Of a stretch of 64,000 bases of DNA, positions 52,501 to 63,093 are shown piece by piece. How positions within the stretch are numbered: the stretch's first letter is position 1; every line of letters starts with the position of its first letter. A program made the translations under genes and the position numbers. Below the pieces are notes generated by a model. It worked only from the letters and a program-made list of their open reading frames with translations. It was not told the origin of the DNA and did no database searches. Origin of the DNA: Dromaius novaehollandiae (taxonomy: Eukaryota; Chordata; Aves; Casuariiformes; Dromaiidae); the NCBI RefSeq assembly GCF_036370855.1, contig NC_088101.1, positions 441,501 to 505,500 of the forward strand, written 5' to 3'.

Positions 52501-55500
52501 GTTGCAGAAGTGTAACATTGCCAGCTGTTTGCTGCTCTGCTCCTTGAGCAATCGCCTGTGCTGCTGCAGCGGGCTTGGTGCAGAACTGTGAAGCCTCCCT
52601 GTGACACATCCACACTGTGGATGAACCTGCTGGCTGGGTGGTGGGAAACTTAGGTGATGTGTACCCCCTGCTGTTGGTGTGCTTCGAGCAGAGGCAAATA
52701 CGGTGCACGAGTTGAGGGTACCTGCACACTCTCAGAATAGCAGGTGAGGAGTTTTCCTCTGTCCTGGTTTAAGTCAGATAAGTTTGTATTTGTGTTATGG
52801 CTACAACGTTCCCCTGTAGTGGCTGGTGTTCTTTGCTGCTAATTCTGCTCAAGAGAGTTCATAAACATTTGGAAGCAAAATGCTGAAGCCAGGGGAAAAG
52901 AGGTGAGATTGCCCCCACCCCCTTTTTTTTTTCCTGCCTTAATTTTCCTTCAGGATGTGACTGAGGAAGACATTGAGGCTGAACTGGCCATTATTCATGG
53001 ACAGATGGCTTATATCATGCAACTGCAGGGTCGTACGGAGGATGCTCTACAGCTCTACAATCAAATAATCAAGTTAAAGTAGGGGCTTTTCTAAAACAAG
53101 TGCTCATTCTTCCAGCTGTAAAGAGACCACTGTTTTATAAGTGTGCTTTCTTCTTTTTTTAATCCGCAGGCCAACAGACGTAGGACTGCTTGCTGTCATT
53201 GCAAATAACATCATCACAATTAACAAGGTATAGAATTACCTTGCTGCTTTCAACGTGGGTCTTCCTGGGCATTACTCAGCCTGTTTCTGTGGTTCTGTGA
53301 GGGGAGGGGGAATAATTGGGAAAGACTTTTTCCTAAAGCAGAAGTTAAATCACAGGCCCAGAGACCTTTTCTTTTCAAGCAATGTGATGAAATTGATGAT
53401 GTGCAATTTCCACAGGACCAGAATGTCTTTGACTCAAAGAAAAAGGTGAAGCTGACCAATGCAGAAGGTGTTGAGCATAAACTCTCCAAGAAACAGCTCC
53501 AGGCAATTGAATTCAACAAAGCTTTGCTGGCTATGTACACTAACCAGGTAGGGGAAACTGATCTGCAGGAGCTGGCTACAAATTTAGCACCTTCCACAAG
53601 AATTTGACTAGTCCGAAGAGGAGTGTGGGGTTCTTAGATGCATCTGAACTGCCACCAAGAAGTCTTGTTTTTAGCCCTGTGTGCCCCTTTCAGGCAAGTC
53701 GTCGTTAGCAGCTCTTCCCGGATATAGCTGATACATCAGCCCTATTCCTGCTGTCCTTGGGAAGGTCACTGCGTTAGATGCTTGCAGAGGTTGAGCAAAG
53801 CGTGTTCTCTCTTCCTATCCCTCAGGCAGATCAGTGTCGCAAACTATCAGCAAGCCTGCAGTCACAGAGCCCTGAGCATCTGCTCCCTGTGCTGATCCAG
53901 GCAGCCCAATTGTGTCGTGAGAAGCAACATGCAAAGGCTATAGGGCTTCTGCAGGTAGGTGAGAGAAAGTGCTCTTTTGATCTGTCTCCCTTTAAACTGG
54001 TGCTTTCTGCTCTCTTGCTTGCTGTTTCACTTTGGTTTAAATTTCTGGAGTTACCCGACCATGCTTGTTTTGGTTTAGTTCAATGCTGCCAGAAAGCTTT
54101 TATACCCAACTGAACTATACTGCTTTTAAAGGGAAATAGTTCCCTTGCACATTTGATTTTTGTACTTAGGAAGCTGTGGCAAGCTTCTTCCAGGGTAAGT
54201 AGCTCACTGTGCTGCTCCGCTTCCAAGCAGTTTGCAACAGCTTCATTTTGGAGGGAGTGGGTGGCCTGGTACTGAAATCTGAGAGCACAGTGGGCCACTG
54301 GTATGGTTCAGGGCCCTCTTCTGCTACTTGCTGAAGCCTGCTTGTGCTAGAAAGCTTCCTTTGGCTCTTGCCAGTTTCCTGTGATACGGCTCACCAGAGC
54401 AGCTGACTGGTGCCCACATGTGTTGAATTGTTCTTTCCTCTGACTCTCAGGACTTTGCAGACCAGCACCCTGCCAATGCAGCTGAGATCAAGCTGACGAT
54501 GGCCCAGCTAAAAATTGCTCAAGGTATCCAGTGTCCTGCTGTGTTGGGAAGTGTCTGCACACATAATGATACAAGGGGGAAGAAAACCTAGACTGTCACT
54601 GTTGTGACAGGGGTGCAGACCAGAGATACTTGCAATCAGGCACTCTGTATATAAGGCTATGGCAGGATAGAGCTCAAGTCTTAATGCCTAAATGTCCGGG
54701 GTCCACAGATCCCTGGAAGAGCTGTCCACAATCGTTGTGAATGATAGGGCTAAATCTGTCTTGGGCCAGGGGATGTCTTGGGAGCAGTGTGGGTCTCCCT
54801 CGTAGTACCATTCCTGCATACAGTCAGGCAGCACAGAGTTGTTCCTAAAAGTGAAAAAACTGCGTGTAAAAGGTTGCTTCTGAACCCTTGTGGGAGGTGG
54901 CAAGGGCAGAAAGGAGGTCTGTTATCTGGAGATTGAGGTATGGAGGTCTGTTCCTTGTTCTTGGAAATGGGAGACATATTTTGAAGAAAAGGGGATTGTT
55001 ATGTCCCTGTTATTTTCTTGTGGCTGCAATTAGTGGAAATTCACAGGCTAGTGTCTTGCCCTGCCCATCAGACAGGGTGAAGTGTTACCATGCCACTCAG
55101 AACACACTCCTCCCTCTTTCTCTCTCCTAGGCAGTGTCACCAAAGCCTGCATCATTCTGAGGAGCATAGAAGAACTGCAGCACAAGCCTGGTATGGTAAG
55201 CAAAACTCAGTCCGAACCGCATGAGGCTTTTCCGTGTAGAACAGCTTTGTATTGGTTGCTCCTTGCTGCTCCTTTCCTGTGGTTTTCCCTTGAACTGAAT
55301 GTCTGCAGGGAATTTGAGCCCATCTTCCTCATCTCGGGCAAAGCTGGGGATATAATTTGCATCAGGTGGCCTGACTTGGCTGTAAAAGTACTGTGTCTGT
55401 CAGCAGAGATGCTCTTGACCTGCTTTCCCACTTTCTCACCCTCCCCCAGACTTGCATGTTGCCTGGATTTACTCATGTAACATCACTGAAGCAGCTGCTT

Positions 55501-58500
55501 ACATTGTACGAGCAGTTGGGAAGTTTTTGAAGCTGTTTTAGGACAACAGGCATTAGGGAGAAGATTGCATGTGTCCCATCCCCACAGCATGACCCCTGTC
55601 TGCATGCATGTACACATCTGGTATTCAGAAAAGCCTGAGGACCTTGAAAATGCTTGAGCGTACAGCATAAGCCTCTTGAGTGGAAGCTGACAGTTGCTGT
55701 AGGTCTGTTGCACTTGCATGTGCGAATGGTCAAAGTAATTTATGGAGGCAGTCAGCGATACCAGTTCCTTGCCCTGGATCATCTCTGGCTGTGACTTGGG
55801 TATAGAGCAAACAAGTGGTGTCTGCATCTCATCCCTTTAGCACTGATTTCTTTTTTTCCAGGTTCTTGGGGGAGGAAATCGGAGAGGAAATGCTTGTCAC
55901 TTGACAGGCAAGGAGGTCCTTTCAGTGCAATGCTTCCTTAAGGTTGTACTGTAGGAGAAAGATTTGGCAGGGACATTTTTGGGGGAGGGACCTGGTTAGG
56001 AAAGTCTTGCCTGGCTATCCTACCTGTAATCACAGCTGTTTTTTAGGGACACTGAGCAGGAAGCTCACACTGACTCCATTTTTAGGAAATTCCTTAAATA
56101 GCTGCCGACTCCCTGGCTACAGATGACTTGCTTGAGAGTCTGCTAAAAGCTGCTCTTGAATGTTTGCAGGTATCTGCATTGGTGACAATGTACAGTCATG
56201 AAGAAGACATTGACAGCGCAATCGAGATCTTCACACAGGCTATCCAGTGGTATCAGCAATTCCAGGCAAGTAGAATCAGAGGATGCAGCGCGTGAGGCTT
56301 TGCCTCAGTTTTTTCTATCTTGTTCGAGCTCAGCTTTTCCTGCTAATGCAGAGTCACAGTAGCTCATCCAGTTGGGATTTTGGAGAGTTGTGAGCTCCTG
56401 GTTGTTGTTTCTCTTGTTCTGTGGCAGGCTGCCGGTGTTTGTTTTCATACTGTTTTATTATTTTTGATGCGTTGCAAGGACGGAGCAGTAGCTCCTGCTG
56501 TTTCTGTCAGATCAAGAGAGTGGGGATAACGGGTGCTCAAATGTAGCAATCAGAGCCTTTCTGCCTGACCGCAGAGCTCTGAAGAGCAGCAAGCAATTGT
56601 GTGTCCCGGGCAATCCTGCCTCACATCCTAGAGTGCAAAGATGGCCCTGCTTTCTGCATAACAGGGTACTGGGCTCAGTTCTTCTTGGTCAGGTCTCTGG
56701 GACTTGCGGTATTACAGCCAGCTAGAGCTGGGCTCCATGCTGTGAAAGTGAAGAACTAATCACGGCTGCTGTGTCTTTCAGCCAAAGTCTCCCGTGCATT
56801 TGTCGCTGATAAGGGAAGCTGCCAACTTTAAACTGAAGCATGGCAGGAAGAAGGAAGCAATCAGTGACTTGGAGGAACTCTGGAAGTGAGTCGGGGAGTT
56901 GCTGAAAAGAGCCTCGAGACCCCTGTGCATGCTGTCTGGTGCCAGGTGGTGTCTCACATAGCTGGGTGACTGGCAGCTCTCCTTTAGAGTTGCTCTTGCC
57001 CAGGGGCTCTGACGCAAAGCCACAATCAGGAAGGACGGGGGATCATTCGTTTGATCTATAGCTGATGTTCACTTGAAAACCTGGTGGGCTGGTCTCAGAG
57101 GCCTCTGTGTACAGTGAAGGTTGCTTTGGCTACTGAGCTCTGTTTTTTGCAGTGCTGCATAAACTGGGGATGACCAGTTTTTCATTTTATTATCTGCTTG
57201 ATGGGATTTTTAAGGGGGTCTGTTAATTCCCTTTTGCTAGTGGGATCTGAGAGGTTTTCCTCCTTGATGGCCTGCTTCATGATACTTTGGAGACCTCTCC
57301 GTCCCCCTCCTCATCCATGTCAGTGACATGTGGCAATGTGCTCTGGAAGAGACCATAGACTGGCATGTCTGTCCCCACAGATAGCAGCTGTGCTGAGGCA
57401 GCCAGTACTGCATACTGATACCAGTCTTTGGGATGAGTATGTGCCTTGGTGACGTGATCTTTCTCTTCTTACTCCAAAGGCAAAACCCGAAAGATGTGCA
57501 TACTCTGGCACAGCTCATCTCTGCATACTCCCTCGTGGATCCTGAGAAAGCTAAAGTGTATCCTTTTGATAGCCATGTCTGGGGAAAGAAAGAGGTGTTT
57601 TGGCTCCCTGGACTTCAGCCATGTGGCAAATCTGGGCCTACTCATCTGAAGAAAAGCGAGGAAGCTGTCCAGAACAGCTGCGTGTCCAGGCCAAGTCTTC
57701 TGGAGCTGCTTTGTTTACTCACTGTGGTTTGATTCCTGTGGGATCGCAAGACTATTTTGTTCTTGGGCACCTCCTCTTTGAGGAGCGGTATCTTAATACT
57801 AGGAGGAACCAAAATTGGAGGTCTTCTGTCTTTTCTGTTGAATACTTAGACCTGTGGTGGTAATGCAGGGTTGTGCCCAACCAAACATGGCTAAGCTCTC
57901 GTTGACCCAAAATACCAGGTCCCCATACAGCTTTTTCATCCCTCAGCAGCTTTCAGAAGAAGTTGCTGCTTCTGTCCCCCTCTCAAAGAAGGGAAAAATG
58001 AGGCAGAGAGAAATTAAGCAACTGATCCCAGCATGTGCAGTGAGCTGGTGAGAGAGCTGGGACTAGCTCCGTAGATCTGTCTGGTTCGGTATTGCTAACA
58101 GGCTGAGTTGGTCCAAGCTGGAGTTGCTCATCTGCATCTGTTCAGACAAAGCTGATTGTTCACCTTCTGTGCTTGCCCCTTGCTGCTGACTTGTCAGCTT
58201 TCCTGGTTTGCATCCCTGAACTCTCCCTTTGTAGTCTTAGCAAACACTTACCTTCCTCGGACACCATGTCACTGAAAGTGGATGTGGATGCACTGGAGAA
58301 CTCCCATGGAGCAACTTATGTTCGGAAGAAAGCTGGGAAGCTCACTGGAGACAGCCAGCAGAAGGAGCAAGGGTAAAGGGTGCTGCTTTGGTTATTCTTT
58401 TGGGTGGCAGAAGAACCTCACCTGGCTTGGTGGGGGTATCACTGTAGAAAGCAGGGTGGTGGAACGGGAGCCCAGTGAGTACCTGCAGGAATTCAGGCAG

Positions 58501-60355
58501 CAGCAAACTTAAGTTCTGAGAGAGATGAGAATGGTTCAGTTTCTTTCAGAGAGAGTTTCTGGTTGACTTTTCTCTGTCTGTGCTGTGTCATAGCTGCTGT
58601 TTCCCCTTTTCTTCCTTTTTAGGCAAGGGGATGTGAAGAAGAAAAAGAAGAAAAAGAAGGGTGAGTTGTGTTTCCTAGCTATTGACAAGGCGCAGCTCCA
58701 GAGAGCTGACCGGACTGTTTCATCCGATAGCCAGCCCTGAGCACCCTGGCACTCCCCAGGAGATGGAGCTCTTTGTTTGGACTGGATACCTGTGAACCCA
58801 GTTGTTTGCAATAACTTCTTCTGAATGGGGCTTTTCTCCACAGAAGTGAGAGCAGCACCCAGAGAAGAGGTGTGGTGAGGGAATGTGTTGTGGTTTGCTG
58901 GGCTCTGCAGATCTGGCTACCGATATCCCACGTGTATCCCTTCTTGATGCCTCTCTAGTGTGTTGACCCCACTCTCATTTCCTTGCACTGGCTGTTCTGC
59001 AGGAAAGCTGCCCAAAAACTATGACCCTAAGGTAACCCCTGACCCTGAGCGGTGGCTCCCGATGCGAGAGCGTTCATACTATCGTGGGCGGAAGAAGGGC
59101 AAGAAGAAGGACCAGGTTGGCAAGGGGACTCAGGGCTCAACAACAGCTGGCTCCTCTGAACTGTGAGTATCCTTTGCAGGGCTCAGTGCAGCACGTTGAT
59201 CTCGGGCAGTCAGGAGGGCTGGGTTTGTGCTGCTTTCCTCTGGTTCTGTTGCCTCACCAGCCCTGAGTAGCACAGGTGAAATTGCATTGTCATTTGCACC
59301 TTTTACCAGCCGCTCTTCCAGAATATCCCTATAGATCACTGAAAATCAAAATAATCTGATAAGCATGCTTGAAGCCAGGCCCAAGGTGCAAATAAAATTC
59401 CCATAGTCTTTTAATTGCTTTTCTTACCTTTGAAGATGAGGCGAAGTACGTATGTCCACTCTCAAACTGTGTGCTCTTAAGTCTTTTGGCTGCTGGAGAG
59501 CTGTTAGCCGTGATTTGGGGAAATAATTATGCTTCCTTATAACATGACACTGATTTGAGCTGGAATCAGGGTTTGCTGTATGAGGCCTCACAGCAAGATG
59601 GTGGCTTGTTTGGGTCTGGGAGAAGGAAGCGCTTTCTAGAATAACCAGGGAATTGCCAATGCCAGCTGATGCATTTCCCCTTTATACAGCTCTCTTCCAA
59701 AATGGGAGCATGAAAAGCCTTTTGTGGGACTGTTGGCTTGAACAATGCTTGCAAGGAAAGCTGGCGCAAAGATGCCTTTGTTGTTAAGGAGCAAGAAAGG
59801 ATATTGGATTCACACTGCCTAACTGGGGGCCTGAACTGGTTCTCTTGTATTGCATGAGCTGTCACCCATCTATTCAAAACTGAGTCTTGCTGTTGTTGTT
59901 GGGGACTTCTAATATTTAGTGAACATCAGAGTTGGAAGGTGATTGCCTGCCCTTTGAGACGTATTTCCATCATCCATCAGCCCTTCTATATGCACTGGAG
60001 CTCGTCTAAGATGAACATGGTCTCTTGCCGGAATGCCCTCACGTCCATGATGCTATATAGATCTCATGGGACAGCTGCTGTTTTTTGCTGTCAGCTTCCT
60101 GCCCAGCTGTGGCTGAAGTTGCCCACCTTGCAGGTCGTTGTGAGCCTATGTGGTATCTTTTTCTCTCCTCTTTCCTGCAGGGATGCCAGTAGGACTGCCA
60201 GCAGCCCACCTACCTCCCCTCGGCCTGGCAGCGCTGCAGCTGTATCAGCCACAAGTAACGTCATCCCTCCCAGGCACCAAAAGCCAGCTGGGGCCCCAGC
60301 CACCAAGAAGAAACAGCAGCAGAAGAAGAAGAAAGGGGGTAAAGGAGGGTGGTAA
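45992..60355 (+). CDS. SRP72: SRP72, 72-kDa signal recognition particle subunit (19 exons)
   Basis: SRP72 pairs with SRP68 on 7SL RNA in the signal recognition particle, which targets secretory proteins to the ER. Coding exons: 45992-46112, 47229-47349, 49183-49306, 50112-50255, 51051-51162, 52296-52327 (32 nt), 52954-53078, 53170-53227, 53416-53547, 53826-53954, 54451-54523, 55131-55195, 56170-56265, 56782-56885, 57480-57557, 58235-58372, 58623-58660, 59003-59162, 60181-60355. They total 2,025 nt, 674 aa (human 671), in phase throughout. Residues 1 to about 535 are TPR helical repeats that bind SRP68. A Lys-rich stretch and the RNA-binding motif (PKNYDPKVTPDPERW, residues 567 onward) follow. 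The tail ends KKKKGGKGGW as in human. The intron after exon 13 has a GC donor (CAG then GCAAGT); all others are GT. The exon 15 donor (AAAGT then GTATCC) is weak and was chosen by phase. The start was chosen by the MAAAAGG/ALWSEVN match. Confidence 0.98.
46511..46543. repeat. 33-nt poly-C tract
   Basis: Thirty-three consecutive C on the plus strand, in SRP72 intron 1, about 400 bp after exon 1. Such a tract can form an i-motif, or a G-quadruplex on the other strand, and is hard to sequence, so its length may be approximate. Confidence 0.9.
57975..58085 (+). repeat. MIR-like SINE fossil
   Basis: Contains AATGAGGCAGAGAGAAATTA, then AGCAACTGATCCCAGCATG, then CAGTGAGCTGGTGAGAGAGC and TGGGACTAG. 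This follows the MIR core (GAGGCACAGAGAGGTTAAG, ACTTGCCCAAGGTCACACAG, GGCAGAGCTGGGACT). It lies in the SRP72 intron before exon 16. Confidence 0.6.
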
Positions 60356-60404
60356 AGAGCAGGGAGTGTAGCCTCCCTCTCTCAATAGAAGATGCTGGTT
60401 GCAG

Positions 60405-60410
60405 AATAAA
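60405..60410 (+). terminator. SRP72: SRP72 polyadenylation signal
   Basis: AATAAA lies 50 nt after the SRP72 stop codon, implying a very short 3' UTR of about 70-80 nt. No competing hexamer was seen in the next few hundred bases. Confidence 0.75.
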
Positions 60411-60429
60411 GGTCAAAAGCAAGTGGTGG

Positions 60430-61607
60430 CCAAAGGCTCCTGGCATCCAAAACTCCGTCCTGTCTATCAGCAGTCTGGGGGCAGATGGGCTGGTATAAAC
60501 ACCATGATTTGTCTGCTCACCAAGTTGCCTTCCTCACGTTAGCCCCCACTGTGGCTTGTCTTGCTCCAGCTCTCGCTGCTCAGGGAGTGTAAATCAGAAC
60601 AAGGAGCCAGGATGGGTGTGTTTGAGAACTGCTACATTTCCTGCTCTCAAGCAGATGGCCTGGGGTGTTGGATGCAGCAGTATCTGAGGTGCTGTCAAAA
60701 GGGTGCCAGGCTGGGTGAAGGGATCTGATGTTCTTGCTTCAGCTAATCTCACATGAGCAGGGAGAGAGTGGCACAGACTTCCAACAGATAGAAACAGCAC
60801 CTTCAGGGAGAGTTGTCAGATGTCATCCTAAAAGATAAAGGTTTCTGTGTCTGAAAGAATTCAAAGCCAAGGCCTAAAGAGGCTGGAAGCCAGGGGAATA
60901 TTACTGTGGATTTAAAAAAAAAAAAAAAAAAAGAGTCGCCATGGAGACAATCTACTGAGTAGAATACAGGCTTTGTTACCTTGTCTGTACAGCATGAGCA
61001 TCTGGAAGGGAGCTGATGTGTGTCATGCTCTGTGAGGGGGAAGAAGGAAGCATGGAGGACAGAAAAGAGCTTTAAGAATGGCTGGTGGAGTCTGCTGCTG
61101 CTGACTGATTGCTGAATAGAAAGGATTCCTCTGAATAGCTTGTCTGGATGATGTGCCTCCTCTTAGCCCATGGCTAGTGGCTACAGGAGAGAGTGAGCGA
61201 GCCCAGGTCTCCTGCCATTTAGCTTCTGGAGGGTGGTTGGGAGGGGGGAGATAGTGGAGGAGAACATATTTGTGTTCTCCAGGAACCTTTTCTGGTCAAA
61301 CCTGGCTGAAATGCTTTAAGTAGATAGAAATGCTGAGTTGTGACACTGCTGGAGCTGTGACCAGGCTACCTGAATGGTGCCCTGACTGCTCGCCCTGGAG
61401 ATGTGTCCCTGTGTTGGACTGATCTGGGAGCAAATCCCATTACAGGGGGAGAAAGCAGCAGAAACAGCTGTGGGGAAAGACTGCCTTCATCTAATAGCAA
61501 AAAGCCAAGAATGAAACAACTCTTTATTTTACTGAAACCCTAGGGGTTTGCCGTTCCAGACCGGAAAGTTCTTCAATTAGGCAATAATACTGCTCAGAAA
61601 GGAATTA
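60430..61607. other. SRP72-ARL9 intergenic sequence
   Basis: About 1.2 kb with no gene recognised. It contains a 19-nt A run at 60914-60932. The right edge abuts the 3' end of the CR1 element. Confidence 0.7.
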
Positions 61608-62460
61608 TCACAGAATCACAGAAGGGTTGAGGTTGGAAGGGACCTCTGGAGATCATCTAGTCCAACTCCCCTGCTCAAGCAGGGTCACCTACAGCATGTT
61701 GCCCAGGATCATGTCCAGATGGCTTTTGAGTATCCCCAAGGATGGAGACTCCACAACCTCTCTGGGCAACCTGTTCCAGGGCTCAGTCACCCTCACAGTA
61801 AAGAAGTTTTTCCTTATGTTCAGGCAGAACTTCCTGAGTTTCAGGTTGTGCCCATTGCTGCTTGTCCTATCTCTGGGCACCACTGAAAGGAGTCTGGCCC
61901 CATCCTCTGACACCCTCCCTTCAGATATTTCAATGCATTGATAAGATTTCCCTCCTCAGTCTTCTCTTCTCCAGGCTGAACAGTCCCAGCTCTCTCAGCC
62001 TTTCCTCATGTGACACATGCTCCAGTCCCTTCATCATCTTAGCAGCTCTTTGCTGGACTCTCTCCAGTAGCTCCATAGCTCTCTTGTACTGGGGAGCCCA
62101 GAACTGGACACAGCGCTCCAGGTGTGGCCTCACCAGGGCTGAGCAGAGGGGGAGCTCCTCCTCCTTTGACCTGCTGGCAATGCTTTTCCTACTGCAGCCC
62201 AGCATACCATTGGCCTTCTTGGCCACAAGGGCATAGTGCCTGCTCATGGTCAGCTTGCCGTCCACCAGGACCCCCAGGTCCTTCTCTGCAGAGCTGCTCT
62301 CCAGCTGGTTGGCCCCCAGCCTGTGCTGGTGCCTGGGGTTATTCCTCCCTGGAGGCAGGACCCTGCACTTCCCTTTGCTGAACTTCGCGATGTTCCTCTC
62401 CGCCCCTCTCTCCAGCCTCTCCAGGCCCCCCTGGGCGGCAGCACGGCCCTCAGGAAGGCC
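61608..62460 (-). mobile_element. CR1 LINE, 5'-truncated, minus strand
   Basis: Reading the minus strand, the segment encodes the end of the CR1 reverse transcriptase polyprotein. Motifs include [75 protein letters not shown]-like, LRELGLFSLEKRRLR and, in another frame, RVTEPWNRLPREVVESPSL. Two frame changes near 61,900-61,960 split the reading frame, so it is inactive. The 3' end at about 61,608 shows the familiar TCACAGAATCACAGAAGG end with GGTTGGAAGGGACCTC (plus-strand view). The 5' end fades near 62,440-62,480. At about 850 bp it is a typical truncated avian CR1. Good motif conservation suggests moderate age. Confidence 0.95.
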
Positions 62461-62685
62461 CTGGGCGGAACCTTTCGGCCCCTCGTGCCTGTCGCAGACG
62501 TCACGGGCGGGAGGCTGCAGACAGCGGGGGCCGCACGGCGGGGAGAGGCTGGGGCCGCACCCGGCGGCGTGTGCGCGTGCGCGGGGCCGCCTGCGGGCGC
62601 AGCGGGGCGGGCGCAGGGAAGGGGCGGAGCCGCCGTCGCGCCGGGGCCGGGGGAGCTGCTGTGCCGCGCCGCGCCGGGGGCGGCC
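62461..62685 (+). promoter_or_regulatory. ARL9: ARL9 CpG-rich promoter
   Basis: GC-rich sequence between the CR1 edge and the ARL9 start codon. A CRE-like GACGTCAC lies near 62,498-62,505, followed by GGGCGG. The CpG-rich region continues through exon 1 to about 63,060. The transcription start is unknown. Confidence 0.55.
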
Positions 62686-63093
62686 ATGGGCAGCCGCCTG
62701 CGGCCCGCGGCGCTCTGGGGGGCGGCGCTGGCCGTGGCGGGCGGCGCCGCCGCCGTGGCGGTCTGGGCCTTCGTGCGGAGCCGGGTCCCCCCGCCCGCCG
62801 CCCGGCCCCCCCCCGCCGCCGCCGCCGCCGCTGCCGCGCAGGTACCGGGTCGGGGCAGCCGTGCGCCTCGGGGCGTCCCCGTCCCCCGGCTGCCCGCGCA
62901 AACGCGCCTCCTCTTGCTTCGCAGGGCAGAGGGCGAAGCAGGCAGATCCTGGTGCTGGGCCTGGACGGGGCGGGGAAGACCAGCGTTCTCCACTCCCTGG
63001 CCGCGAGCCGGGGGAAGCGCAGCGCGGCTCCCACCGAGGGCTTCCACGCCGTCTGCGTCAACACCGAAGAGTCCCAGATGGAGTTCCTGGAGA
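62686..63093 (+). CDS. ARL9: ARL9, Arf-like GTPase 9, first two exons (partial)
   Basis: ARL9 is an Arf-family small GTPase related to ARL10; its cellular role is poorly known. Exon 1 is 62686-62841 (52 codons) and exon 2 is 62925-63093, ending in phase 1 at a strong donor (GAGA then GTGAGT). The intron between them is only 83 bp. Residues about 8-30 form a hydrophobic N-terminal anchor, followed by a Pro/Ala-rich linker with an Ala run from GCC repeats. Exon 2 gives RQILVLGLDGAGKTSVLHSL, with the P-loop GLDGAGKT at about residues 64-71, then PTEGFHAVCVNTEESQMEFLE, typical of ARL9 up to switch I. The remaining GTPase exons are not in the window. SRP72-ARL9 adjacency in the same orientation matches human. 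The start is the first ATG with good context (GCCATGG). Confidence 0.93.

Noticed and set aside
52292-52729. 145-aa minus-strand ORF overlapping SRP72 exon 6 and intron
   Set aside because: Antisense to a confirmed exon, no family resemblance.
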